Positions 1-6,038 of a DNA stretch of 6,038 nt are shown one piece after another. Below the pieces are notes generated by a model that did not search any database, was not told the DNA's origin, and saw only the letters and a list, made by a program, of their open reading frames with translations. Numbering within the stretch: position 1 is the first letter of the stretch; the number at the start of each line of letters is the position of its first letter. The position numbers were made by a program, and so were the translations under genes. The DNA comes from Victivallales bacterium (GTDB lineage Bacteria > Verrucomicrobiota > Lentisphaeria > Victivallales > SZUA-371): the NCBI GenBank assembly GCA_028691155.1, contig JAQUZV010000144.1, positions 1 through 6,038 on the forward strand, written 5' to 3'.

Positions 1-59
1 TTTATACCTTTGCCGCGTTATGGCTGCTGACCGGGGTGGTCATGGTGCTGATCGGATGA
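1..59 (+). CDS. 3' end of an upstream membrane protein gene (partial)
   Basis: From position 3 the frame reads YTFAALWLLTGVVMVLIG and stops at TGA (57-59). These 18 residues are almost all hydrophobic and look like a C-terminal transmembrane helix, so this is probably the end of a membrane or membrane-anchored protein whose body lies left of the window. The family cannot be recognised from so little sequence. The gene lies in the same direction as the Hsp70-like pair, about 210 bp ahead of it, and could belong to the same transcription unit. The stop may not be the true end, because the same frame continues as a lysine-rich stretch (see 60-182). Confidence 0.45.
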   Translation, partial: YTFAALWLLTGVVMVLIG

Positions 60-182
60 CGGGGCGGCGGCAAAGACAAGAAAAAGAAGAAAAAGAAAAA
101 ATCCGGAAAATCCACCTCATCCGCTTCCGACATGAAAAAGAAAGCGTCCCGGAACAAAGTTCGGCCCGGGACCCGGAGCTGA
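60..182 (+). other. Polybasic in-frame continuation after the TGA at 57-59
   Basis: In the frame of the upstream helix, the 40 codons after TGA encode RGGGKD, a run of eight lysines, a Ser/Gly/Thr-rich stretch, then a second basic block (MKKKASRNKVRPGTRS), ending at TGA (180-182). A membrane helix followed by a lysine-rich cytoplasmic tail is a normal protein arrangement under the positive-inside rule. The TGA could therefore be a TGG-to-TGA change, a recoded codon or a base error. Against this, the A/G-rich tract (72-101) gives charged residues in every frame, and no start codon with a ribosome site is seen. It may simply be purine-rich non-coding DNA between genes. Confidence 0.3.
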
Positions 183-268
183 TCATCGGGACGGTATAAC
201 GTTGCGGCGGCGGTCCTATGGCATGGCACGGAGCAAATATTTTTTTTTAGATATAAGAGGAAGAAAAA
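183..268 (+). promoter_or_regulatory. AT-rich leader ahead of the Hsp70-like operon
   Basis: This short non-coding stretch contains TATAAC (195-200), a possible -10 element with no convincing -35 box 17 nt upstream, and an abrupt AT-rich block (235-256) with nine T residues at 240-248. The block contrasts strongly with the GC-rich genes around it. It could be promoter DNA, a U-rich 5' leader, or the U-tract of a terminator for the upstream gene, although no strong stem precedes it. No sigma-32-like heat-shock promoter is recognisable. The promoter call is inference. Confidence 0.3.
257..263 (+). promoter_or_regulatory. Shine-Dalgarno site of the first Hsp70-like gene
   Basis: The sequence GAGGAAG sits with its GAGG core 8 nt before the ATG at 269, the standard spacing for bacterial initiation. 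It fixes the start so that the protein begins MRYLIGIDLGTTN, which puts the phosphate-1 motif at the expected extreme N-terminus of an Hsp70/actin-fold ATPase. Confidence 0.75.
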
Positions 269-2074
269 ATGCGTTATCTGATTGGTATAGACCTGGGAAC
301 CACCAATAGCGTGGTTTACTATATTGACACGGCGGCGGAAAACCCCGTTCCGCAGCTCTTCAAAATTCCGCAGGTGGTGGCGCCGGGAGAAACCCGGGCG
401 CTTGGGGTTTTGCCCTCCGCCGTTTATCTGCCGGATGAAGGCGCGTATCCGGCGGCGGCTTTTGCTTTGCCGTGGTGTACCGGGGCCGATTTCGCGGTGG
501 GGGAATTTGCTCGCGCCAATGCCGCCCGCGAACCGGACCGGACGGTTGTTTCCGCCAAGTCGTGGTTGTGTGCCGAGGAGGTGGACCGCCGGGCGGCGGT
601 GTTGCCGCCCGGACGGAACAATCCGGCGCGGCAGATTTCTCCGCTCGAAGCGACCCGCCGGATTCTGGCCCATATTCGCGACGCCTGGAATTATGTCATG
701 GCCGAAGCGGATATCGAAGCGCTGATCGAGGAACAGCAGATTATTCTGACCGTGCCCGCCTCCTTTGACGCGGTGGCTCGGGAATTGACCGTCGAAGCCG
801 CCCGTGCCGCCGGATTGACGGTCGTGCTGCTGGAAGAACCGTTGGCCGCGTTTTATGCCTGGCTGCATCGACATACGGATTCCTGGCGGACCGGGTTGGT
901 TCCCGGTGATGTGGTGCTGGTCTGCGACATCGGCGGCGGGACTTCCGACTTCAGCCTGATTCGGGCGATCGATCGGGACGGCAATCTGGAACTGGAACGG
1001 GTGGCGGTCGGACGTCACATTCTGCTCGGCGGCGACAATATGGACCTGGCCGCCGCCTACAATACCGCCGTCAAACTACAGCAGGAACGCAATCTACAGC
1101 TCGATCAGTATCAGATTATGGGGTTGACTTATGCTTGTCGCCGGGCCAAGGAAAAGATGCTCGATGATCCGAACGTGATCGAACAACCCCTTACTGTATT
1201 GGGGCGCGGCAGCAGCGTTATCGGCGGTACGATTACCACCCGGATTACCGCTGCCGAGCTGAAACAGATGATTGTTGACGGCTTTTTTCCGGTTTGCGGT
1301 CTGGACGAGCGCCCGCGGCGCAACCCCCGGGCCGGGTTGCGTACTTACGGCTTGCGCTATGAATCCGATCCGGCGGTCACCCTTCACCTGGCCGAACTCA
1401 TCTCCCGTCATTGCACGACCCCGGAACTGCTTCCCAACCGGATTCTGTTCAATGGCGGCGTTACCAAGGCGAAAGCGGTACGGGAACGGCTGCTGCAGAC
1501 GGTGCGCTCCTGGTTGGGGGCCGGGGCCGAACTGCGCGAGTTGGCGGGAACCGATCCCGATCTGGCGGTTTCCCGCGGCGGATGTGCTTATGCCTTGGTG
1601 CGCCGGGGCCGGGGGGTTCGGGTCCGGGCCGGCAGTTCCCATGCCTATTATATCGGTATCGAATCAACCTTGCCCGCCATTCCCGGTTTCCGGGCGCCGG
1701 TGCAGGCGCTGTGCCTGGCACCGATCGGGGCCGAAGAGGGTACGGGGAGCGACATTCCTTATGACGGACTGGGATTGGTGGTCGGAGAGGATGTCAGCTT
1801 CCGGTTCTTCGGGTCGACGGAACGGCAGGACGACGTGATCGGGACCATCCTGCCCGACGCGGACAAGGACCCCGCCTTATTTGAATTGCCGGCGCTGACG
1901 GCGACCCTGCCGGCGGCAGACGAGGTTCCGGCCGGCAGTCTGATTCCGGTTACTTTGCATGGCGACCTGACCGAAACCGGGACCTTGCAGCTCTGGTGCA
2001 TCGAGCCGGCCACCGGAAAGCGGTGGCGACTGGAATTCGAACTGCGCAGCACCACGGTGACCGCTCATGCATAA
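269..2074 (+). CDS. Hsp70-like ATPase, short paralogue (601 aa)
   Basis: This is an unconventional Hsp70-family protein, presumably cytoplasmic because no signal peptide is seen. The actin-fold ATPase domain covers about residues 1-450. It has phosphate-1 IGIDLGTTNS (5-14), SAKSWLC (95-101) with Lys97 where DnaK has catalytic Lys70, LTVPASFD (160-167), LLEEPLAAFYAWL (187-199), phosphate-2 CDIGGGTSDFSLI (219-231), LLGGDNMD (252-259) and an adenosine-type motif ILFNGGVTK (392-400). These suggest working ATP binding and hydrolysis. After a conserved RVRAGSSHAYYIGIE segment (451-465) comes a beta-rich C-terminal region (about 505-592) in place of a typical DnaK substrate domain. There is no helical lid and no EEVD-type tail. 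The family commonly occurs as a pair with a longer Hsp70 carrying DUF3731, and that partner overlaps it here by 8 nt. Its client and role are unknown. It should not be called dnaK. Confidence 0.9.
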   Translation: MRYLIGIDLGTTNSVVYYIDTAAENPVPQLFKIPQVVAPGETRALGVLPSAVYLPDEGAYPAAAFALPWCTGADFAVGEFARANAAREPDRTVVSAKSWLCAEEVDRRAAVLPPGRNNPARQISPLEATRRILAHIRDAWNYVMAEADIEALIEEQQIILTVPASFDAVARELTVEAARAAGLTVVLLEEPLAAFYAWLHRHTDSWRTGLVPGDVVLVCDIGGGTSDFSLIRAIDRDGNLELERVAVGRHILLGGDNMDLAAAYNTAVKLQQERNLQLDQYQIMGLTYACRRAKEKMLDDPNVIEQPLTVLGRGSSVIGGTITTRITAAELKQMIVDGFFPVCGLDERPRRNPRAGLRTYGLRYESDPAVTLHLAELISRHCTTPELLPNRILFNGGVTKAKAVRERLLQTVRSWLGAGAELRELAGTDPDLAVSRGGCAYALVRRGRGVRVRAGSSHAYYIGIESTLPAIPGFRAPVQALCLAPIGAEEGTGSDIPYDGLGLVVGEDVSFRFFGSTERQDDVIGTILPDADKDPALFELPALTATLPAADEVPAGSLIPVTLHGDLTETGTLQLWCIEPATGKRWRLEFELRSTTVTAHA

Positions 2075-4079
2075 GTCCCGGTTCATTGTCGGTATCGACC
2101 TTGGCACCACCAATATCGCCGTGGCCTGCTGCGATACGGAAGCGGCGACGCGCCGGGTGGAACTTTTTGCCGTGCCCCAGTTGATCGCGCCCGGTGAACT
2201 GCGGGCGTTGGAACTGTTGCCGTCCTGGTGTTATCTGCCCGATCCAGCCCGGGTGGTGCCGGGTTCGCTGGCGCTGCCGTGGACGGCGGATGCGTCTCTG
2301 GCGGTCGGGGCTTATGCCCGCGATGAAGGAACCAGGACCCCGTGGCACTGCATCGGTTCGGCCAAATCGTGGCTTTGTCATGCCGGCGTGGATCGTCGCG
2401 CCGCCATTTTACCGTGGGGCGCGCCGGCGGGAGCGGCAAAGCTGTCGCCGCTGGACGTGACTCGACTTTATTTGGAACATCTCCGCGCCGCCTGGAACCG
2501 ACAGTTCGGTTCCCGGAAGGATGCCGACGGCGAACCGTGTACGTTGGAACGGCAGCAGGTGACGATTACCGTTCCGGCCGGATTCGATGAAACGGCGCGG
2601 GAGCTGACCCTGGCCGCGGCGGAAGCGGCCGGACTGCGGCATCTGTTGTTGCTGGAGGAACCGTTGGCGGCGTTTTATTCCTGGTTGAGCCGCAGTGACG
2701 CGGCGGCGTCCCTCCGCCCCGGCGAAAAGGTACTGGTCATCGACGTCGGCGGCGGGACTTCCGACTTTTCGTTGATTGCCATGGACGAAGACGGTGTTTT
2801 GTCCCGTACCGCCGCCGGGGAACATCTGCTGTTGGGCGGCGACAATCTCGATATGGCCGTGGCCCGCCGGATCGAAAGCGCCTGGAACACCCATCTGAAT
2901 CCGGGCGAATGGACGGCGTTGTGCGGTCAGGTCCGCACCGCCAAAGAGCAACTGTTCGGTTCCGGGTTGACCGAAGTTCCGGTGACGTTATTGTCGTCCG
3001 GCAGCGCCGTGATCGGTAACGCCCGCAGCGCCGTTCTGCGTCGGGACGAATTGGAGGAAGTGGCCGCCACCGGATTTTTTCCGGCGCTGGACCGCGATGC
3101 TCCCGACCCGGTGCGCCGCAGCGGAATGCGGACCATGGGGCTGCCCTATGCCGCCGATCCGGCCATTACCCGTCATTTGCTGGCGTTTCTGCGCTATGCC
3201 GCCCGTCTGGCCGGGGCGGCGGCGGGCGAAGGTACGGCGTTGCTGCGGCCCGACCGCATTTTGTTCAACGGCGGCGCGATGATTCCCGAATTCCTGCGCC
3301 GCCGGGTGGTTGGTGTGATTTCATCCTGGTTTCCGGGGGAGCCGCCGATTCCGGAACTGCCGTCGCGCGATCTGAATCTGGCGGTGGCCTATGGTGCGGC
3401 GGCGTTCGGGTTGAGTTGTCGCGGCGAAGGAGTGCGGGTCAAATGCGGCACGTCGCGGGCCTATTATGTGGCCACGGCGGGCGCGGACGGCCCGGTTTAT
3501 GTCTGTGTCATGCCGCGTGGCGTCGATGAAAATATCCGGACGGTTTGTCCGCGCGATTTCGAACTGGAGGCCAACCGGACGGCGGAATTTCCGCTCTACA
3601 GCAGTTCGACCCGATTGAACGACCGTCCCGGCGATCTGGTGACGACGGCGGACGAGTTGACGCCGTTGTCGACGCTGGCCAGTGTGTTGCGGTTCGGCGG
3701 TGGCCATCACCGGCGGCGGCTGCGGTGCGGGTTGTCTTGTCTGTTGACTGAAACCGGCGTGCTGAATCTGGCGGTGGAGTCGCGGGAGTCCGCGCATACC
3801 TGGCCGTTGCGGTTCGATGTCCGTTACGCCATCGGCGCAGACCGTGACGGCGGAGATACTCCGGTTACCATTATCGATCGGGGACAGACCGAAGCGGCGG
3901 CAGCCATGATTGGTGCGGCTTTTGCCGCCGGAGATGTTTCCGGTCTGATTGCCGGTCTGGAGCGGATGCTGGCGTTGCCGCGCAAGGAGTGGCCGTTGCC
4001 GTTGCTGCGGTGTTTGGCCGATGCGTTGCTGGCCGTACCGGCGGCGCAGCTGGCTACCGCGGCGATCGAGGCCCGTTAG
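2067..4079 (+). CDS. Hsp70-like ATPase, long paralogue, stopped by an internal amber codon (670 aa)
   Basis: This is the second Hsp70-family ATPase of the operon. Its ATG lies inside the end of the first gene (8-nt overlap, with only a weak GGTGA upstream), so translation is probably coupled. Motifs parallel the first protein: IVGIDLGTTN (7-16), SAKSWLC (98-104, Lys100 matching DnaK Lys70), ITVPAGFD (167-174), LLEEPLAAFYSWL (195-207), IDVGGGTSDFSLI (225-237), LLGGDNLD (255-262) and ILFNGGA (398-404). A beta-rich region follows (about 495-590), then helical sequence with EWPLPLLR (641-648), which resembles the start of the DUF3731-type region. The frame ends at TAG (4077-4079) straight after IEAR, in the middle of what is normally a conserved segment. 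Family members are about 900 residues long, so 670 is a truncated product unless the amber codon is read through. The ATPase domain looks intact. Confidence 0.85.
   Translation: MHKSRFIVGIDLGTTNIAVACCDTEAATRRVELFAVPQLIAPGELRALELLPSWCYLPDPARVVPGSLALPWTADASLAVGAYARDEGTRTPWHCIGSAKSWLCHAGVDRRAAILPWGAPAGAAKLSPLDVTRLYLEHLRAAWNRQFGSRKDADGEPCTLERQQVTITVPAGFDETARELTLAAAEAAGLRHLLLLEEPLAAFYSWLSRSDAAASLRPGEKVLVIDVGGGTSDFSLIAMDEDGVLSRTAAGEHLLLGGDNLDMAVARRIESAWNTHLNPGEWTALCGQVRTAKEQLFGSGLTEVPVTLLSSGSAVIGNARSAVLRRDELEEVAATGFFPALDRDAPDPVRRSGMRTMGLPYAADPAITRHLLAFLRYAARLAGAAAGEGTALLRPDRILFNGGAMIPEFLRRRVVGVISSWFPGEPPIPELPSRDLNLAVAYGAAAFGLSCRGEGVRVKCGTSRAYYVATAGADGPVYVCVMPRGVDENIRTVCPRDFELEANRTAEFPLYSSSTRLNDRPGDLVTTADELTPLSTLASVLRFGGGHHRRRLRCGLSCLLTETGVLNLAVESRESAHTWPLRFDVRYAIGADRDGGDTPVTIIDRGQTEAAAAMIGAAFAAGDVSGLIAGLERMLALPRKEWPLPLLRCLADALLAVPAAQLATAAIEAR
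4077..4079 (+). other. In-frame TAG inside the long Hsp70-like gene
   Basis: The codons around it read IEAR-TAG-LNLTGFCLRPGFG. In DUF3731-bearing Hsp70 proteins the residue at this point is, as I recall the family, tryptophan (EARWLNL...). A single G-to-A change of TGG would give TAG. The frame is open on both sides: 670 codons before and 238 after. This TAG is the only one acting as a stop in the window; other ends are TAA or TGA. Possible causes are a recent nonsense mutation, readthrough or suppression, or a base error. Confidence 0.8.
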
Positions 4080-4796
4080 CTTAATCTGACCGGCTTTTGC
4101 CTGCGGCCGGGTTTCGGCGATCCCGAAGACGAACTGCGGTTGCCGCAGGTCTGGAAGCGCTGGTACGCGGGACTGCGGTTTCCCGGCGCGGTGCAGACCG
4201 CCGCCGAATGGTGGGTGTTCTGGCGTCGGGTGGCGCCGGGACTGCGCACCGGCCACCAGCGGACGATTTATCAGGAATTGTCGGTTCGGCTCTGTCCGAA
4301 ATTTCAATATCATCCCAAGGCCGGTCCGGCGCAGGAAAGAATGGAAATGTGGCGTTGCCTCGGTTCGCTGGAACTGTTGCCGGCGGGCGTCAAAGCTTCG
4401 CTGGGCAAGGTGCTGCTGGCGCGCGGCCGCAAACTGGAACCGGCCGAATTATGGGTTCTGGGGCGGTTGGGAACCCGACGGCTGTTTCATGCCCCGGTCA
4501 ATCATCTGCTGCCGGCGACAACCGCGGAAAAATGGCTGGGCCAACTGTTGACGTTGCCGGGCGCCGGACCGGAACTGTTGTTTACGTTGTCGCGGCTGGC
4601 GGCATTGACCGGAGATCGTGGCAGCGACATTGCTCCGGCGCTCCGGGAGCAGGTCAAAACCCGGTTGGAACAGGCCAAGGTTCCGGCGGCGTGGCTGGCG
4701 CATCTCACCATGGCCGACGAGATGGAGACTGCGGAAGAGCAGCGTCGGATTCTCGGCGACGCGTTGCCGTTGGGGTTGACGCTGGTCGTACCTTGA
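4080..4796 (+). pseudogene. C-terminal DUF3731-type region of the long Hsp70-like protein, cut off by the amber codon
   Basis: This is the same frame as the gene starting at 2067, and it gives 238 more residues to TGA (4794-4796), for a read-through length of 909. Recognisable family segments are LNLTGFCLRPGFG (672-684), AEWWVFWRRVAPGL (712-725), EMWRCLGSLELLP (760-772), ELWVLGRLGTR (793-803) and a final ILGDALPLGLTL (894-905). These match the C-terminal DUF3731-type region that accompanies this Hsp70 class. It has no frameshift and no other stop, so either the stop is very recent or the region is still expressed. Independent translation looks weak. TTG at 4140 has no ribosome site. ATG at 4341 follows AGGAAAG at close spacing but would skip the first third. 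Its function is unknown. Confidence 0.75.
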
Positions 4797-4804
4797 GCGG
4801 CAAT

Positions 4805-4832
4805 AACGATCGGAAAGATGGTCTGGTCGTTT
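4805..4832 (+). terminator. Weak terminator-like hairpin between convergent genes
   Basis: AACGATCGGA (4805-4814) can pair with TCTGGTCGTT (4822-4831) around a 7-nt loop, giving 10 pairs of which two are G-U, followed by only a short T run (4830-4832). The wobble pairs become A-C mismatches on the opposite strand. The hairpin is therefore meaningful only for plus-strand transcripts, just after the TGA at 4796. The short T run makes an intrinsic terminator uncertain. Confidence 0.3.
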
Positions 4833-4847
4833 ACAGCCGACGCGGTT

Positions 4848-5954
4848 TCAGACGCTTTCCCGCATGGTAAATCCCGCGGCGACAAGTACGGCTCGAACCG
4901 CGGCCGAATCGGTATGGTCATAATTGAAAATGATGGTGACGGTGCCGGCCGCCGGGTCGGTTTCCACCCGATCGACGTCGTGCAGAAAGAGGATGGCCCG
5001 CCGGATGGCGGCCGCCGTAACGGTATCGGTCAGTTGCGGGACTTTGACGATCAGGGTATTGGCCGGATGCAGCGGATCGTCTCCGGTCACGGCGGAATTG
5101 TAATCGTTGTCATTGTCGCGAAAGAACAGAACCCGGAAGATCAGCAGCAACAGGATGCTGCCGCAAATCTGGCTGAACGTCGGGATGTGATCGCCGATGA
5201 AACGGCAGCCGGTCGTTTCCGGTATCAGTCCGATATACCAGTCCAGCAGAATCCCGGCTCCGGCGGCGGTGATGAGATTGGAAAGCAGATAAATGACCAC
5301 ACCGCGTTTGCCGATGATATGATGCATGGTGGCGATGGCGGCGAGGTTGGTGGCCGGTCCGGCGATCAGAAAGATCAGGGCCACGCCGGGAGACAACCCT
5401 TTGAGCATCAGGGCCGCGGCAATTGGAATCGAGGCCACGGAATAGACGTGAATGGTCGTTCCGATTGCCAACATCAGCAGAATCGGCCCCCAACTGTTGT
5501 ATTCAAACTGTTCGAAAAAACCCGACGGCACAAACGTGGCAATTACCGCCGCTGTCAACAGTCCGGTCAGCAACGGCCTGGCCGCATCGCGAAACATGAT
5601 TCCGAAGCCGTATTTGATGATTTGGAGAATGGCTTTTTCCGGTTCCTTGGGCACGCCGTATGGTTCCCGCTCGGGACGGGGCGGATCCGGTTCCGAACTG
5701 TTTTCCACGGCGATTCCGCCCAGCAATCCCCCGATGAAGGCGGCGGCGATTTTGAACAGGACGAAGATTCCCCCCAACATGCTTCCGGTTACAATCAGAC
5801 TGTCCATCCCGGTCTGTGGGGTTGAAATCAGAAATGCCGTGGCGGCGCCCTTGCCCGCGCCGCGGCGGCGCAGGGACAATGCCGAGGGAATGATGGCTTT
5901 GGGACAGAGCGGCATCGGAATACCGATCAGTGCGGCTTTGATAATGCTCCCCAA
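4848..5954 (-). CDS. COG0701/SO_0444-type permease with C-terminal HMA-like domain, cysteine motifs missing (about 368 aa)
   Basis: This is an inner-membrane permease resembling SO_0444-type Cu/Zn efflux and ArsP-like proteins. The first conserved block is GIPMPLCPKAIIPSALSLRR (11-30), followed by FLISTPQTGMDS (41-52). A charged cytoplasmic loop (84-107) leads to the second half, with VYSVASIPIAAALMLKGLSP (170-189) and IAGPATNLAAI (197-207). I count about eight hydrophobic segments. Residues 300-362 follow the beta-alpha-beta pattern of an HMA domain (LIVKV, VDRVETD, VTIIF, VLVAAGF). The usual cysteines are absent: PLCSCG is PLCPKA, the YVCATAS-type motif is VYSVAS, and the HMA CxxC position is LTDTVT. 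Substrate is therefore uncertain and need not be a metal. The start shown is TTG (5952-5954). Family members normally have another membrane helix before this point, and the frame stays open to the window edge, so the N-terminus is probably incomplete. The gene is convergent with the Hsp70-like operon. Confidence 0.75.
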   Translation of the reverse strand: MGSIIKAALIGIPMPLCPKAIIPSALSLRRRGAGKGAATAFLISTPQTGMDSLIVTGSMLGGIFVLFKIAAAFIGGLLGGIAVENSSEPDPPRPEREPYGVPKEPEKAILQIIKYGFGIMFRDAARPLLTGLLTAAVIATFVPSGFFEQFEYNSWGPILLMLAIGTTIHVYSVASIPIAAALMLKGLSPGVALIFLIAGPATNLAAIATMHHIIGKRGVVIYLLSNLITAAGAGILLDWYIGLIPETTGCRFIGDHIPTFSQICGSILLLLIFRVLFFRDNDNDYNSAVTGDDPLHPANTLIVKVPQLTDTVTAAAIRRAILFLHDVDRVETDPAAGTVTIIFNYDHTDSAAVRAVLVAAGFTMRESV

Positions 5955-6038
5955 TCCGCCCCGGCCGGTCTGACGATGCCATGCGCAAAACCGTGCTGAA
6001 GGATCTGGATGCCATGTCCCGATACTGCAATAATCACG
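5955..6038. other. Right edge: open permease frame but no recognisable first helix
   Basis: On the minus strand the permease frame has no stop through these 84 nt. It ends in a plausible RQTGRGGLGSII junction, but the preceding residues are polar and tryptophan/histidine-rich rather than the hydrophobic first helix expected for the family. On the plus strand, one frame beginning with ATG at 5981 reads MRKTVLKDLDAMSRYCNNH to the edge. That looks protein-like but has no ribosome site and is too short to identify. The assignment of this edge is unresolved. Confidence 0.25.

Noticed and set aside
132..182. Mini-gene starting ATG at 132 (MKKKASRNKVRPGTRS)
   Set aside because: It has no ribosome site upstream and only 16 residues. 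It is better viewed as part of the lysine-rich continuation.
2..1018. Long minus-strand open frame (338 codons) opposite the first Hsp70-like gene
   Set aside because: It is antisense to a clear ATPase gene. The translation is low-complexity, with a phenylalanine run produced by the A-rich tract, and has no domain-like sequence. Such frames are common opposite GC-rich genes.
269..2074. Calling the first gene dnaK
   Set aside because: It has the ATPase motifs but lacks the DnaK substrate-domain and lid architecture, and no grpE or dnaJ is adjacent.
3321..4313. Minus-strand open frame (330 codons) spanning the amber codon
   Set aside because: It is composed of Arg/Gln/Pro-rich sequence typical of antisense frames. 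The plus-strand frame carries family motifs on both sides of the stop.
4097..4870. Plus-strand open frame (257 codons) starting just after the amber codon
   Set aside because: It is in a different frame from the conserved C-terminal region and its Gly/Arg/Ala-rich product matches nothing, so it is a shadow and not a new gene replacing the truncated part.
4818..5825. Plus-strand open frame (335 codons) opposite the permease
   Set aside because: The product is rich in Gly, Asp, Gln and Arg with no recognisable motif. The minus strand carries the permease motifs and hydrophobic periodicity.

Overview
The window is 6 kb of GC-rich bacterial DNA. It holds a two-gene operon of unconventional Hsp70-like ATPases on the plus strand and a convergent membrane permease gene on the minus strand. 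Codon use (G/C-ending, many CTG/TTG, GGC, CGG) and gene types suggest a Gram-negative-type bacterium. A PVC/Lentisphaerota-like or deltaproteobacteria-like origin is only a guess from family distribution. There are no rRNA, tRNA, CRISPR or insertion-sequence signals.

Layout: positions 1-59 hold the last 18 codons of an upstream plus-strand gene, a single hydrophobic helix ending at TGA. The same frame continues past that TGA for 40 codons as a lysine-rich tail to a second TGA at 180-182. A short AT-rich leader with a good Shine-Dalgarno follows. Then comes a 601-residue Hsp70-like protein (269-2074), overlapping by 8 nt a second, longer Hsp70-like gene starting at 2067. The second gene meets an in-frame TAG at 4077-4079, but its frame continues without further damage to TGA at 4794-4796. 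Read through, it gives a 909-residue protein of the kind that carries a C-terminal DUF3731-type region. A weak terminator-like hairpin lies at 4805-4831. The minus-strand gene 5954-4848 encodes a COG0701/SO_0444-type permease with a C-terminal HMA-like fold. The cysteines normally expected in its metal-binding motifs are missing.

How the genes fit together: the two Hsp70-like proteins are paralogues with matching ATPase motifs. Both lack the usual DnaK helical lid and no DnaJ or GrpE gene is in view, so they probably act as a linked pair of unknown function. Tight overlap suggests translational coupling. The permease is convergent and shows no clear functional link to the pair.

The points most worth attention are the amber codon at a position that is normally tryptophan in the second Hsp70-like gene, the similar TGA between a membrane helix and a polybasic tail at the left edge, and the coordinated loss of cysteine motifs in the permease.
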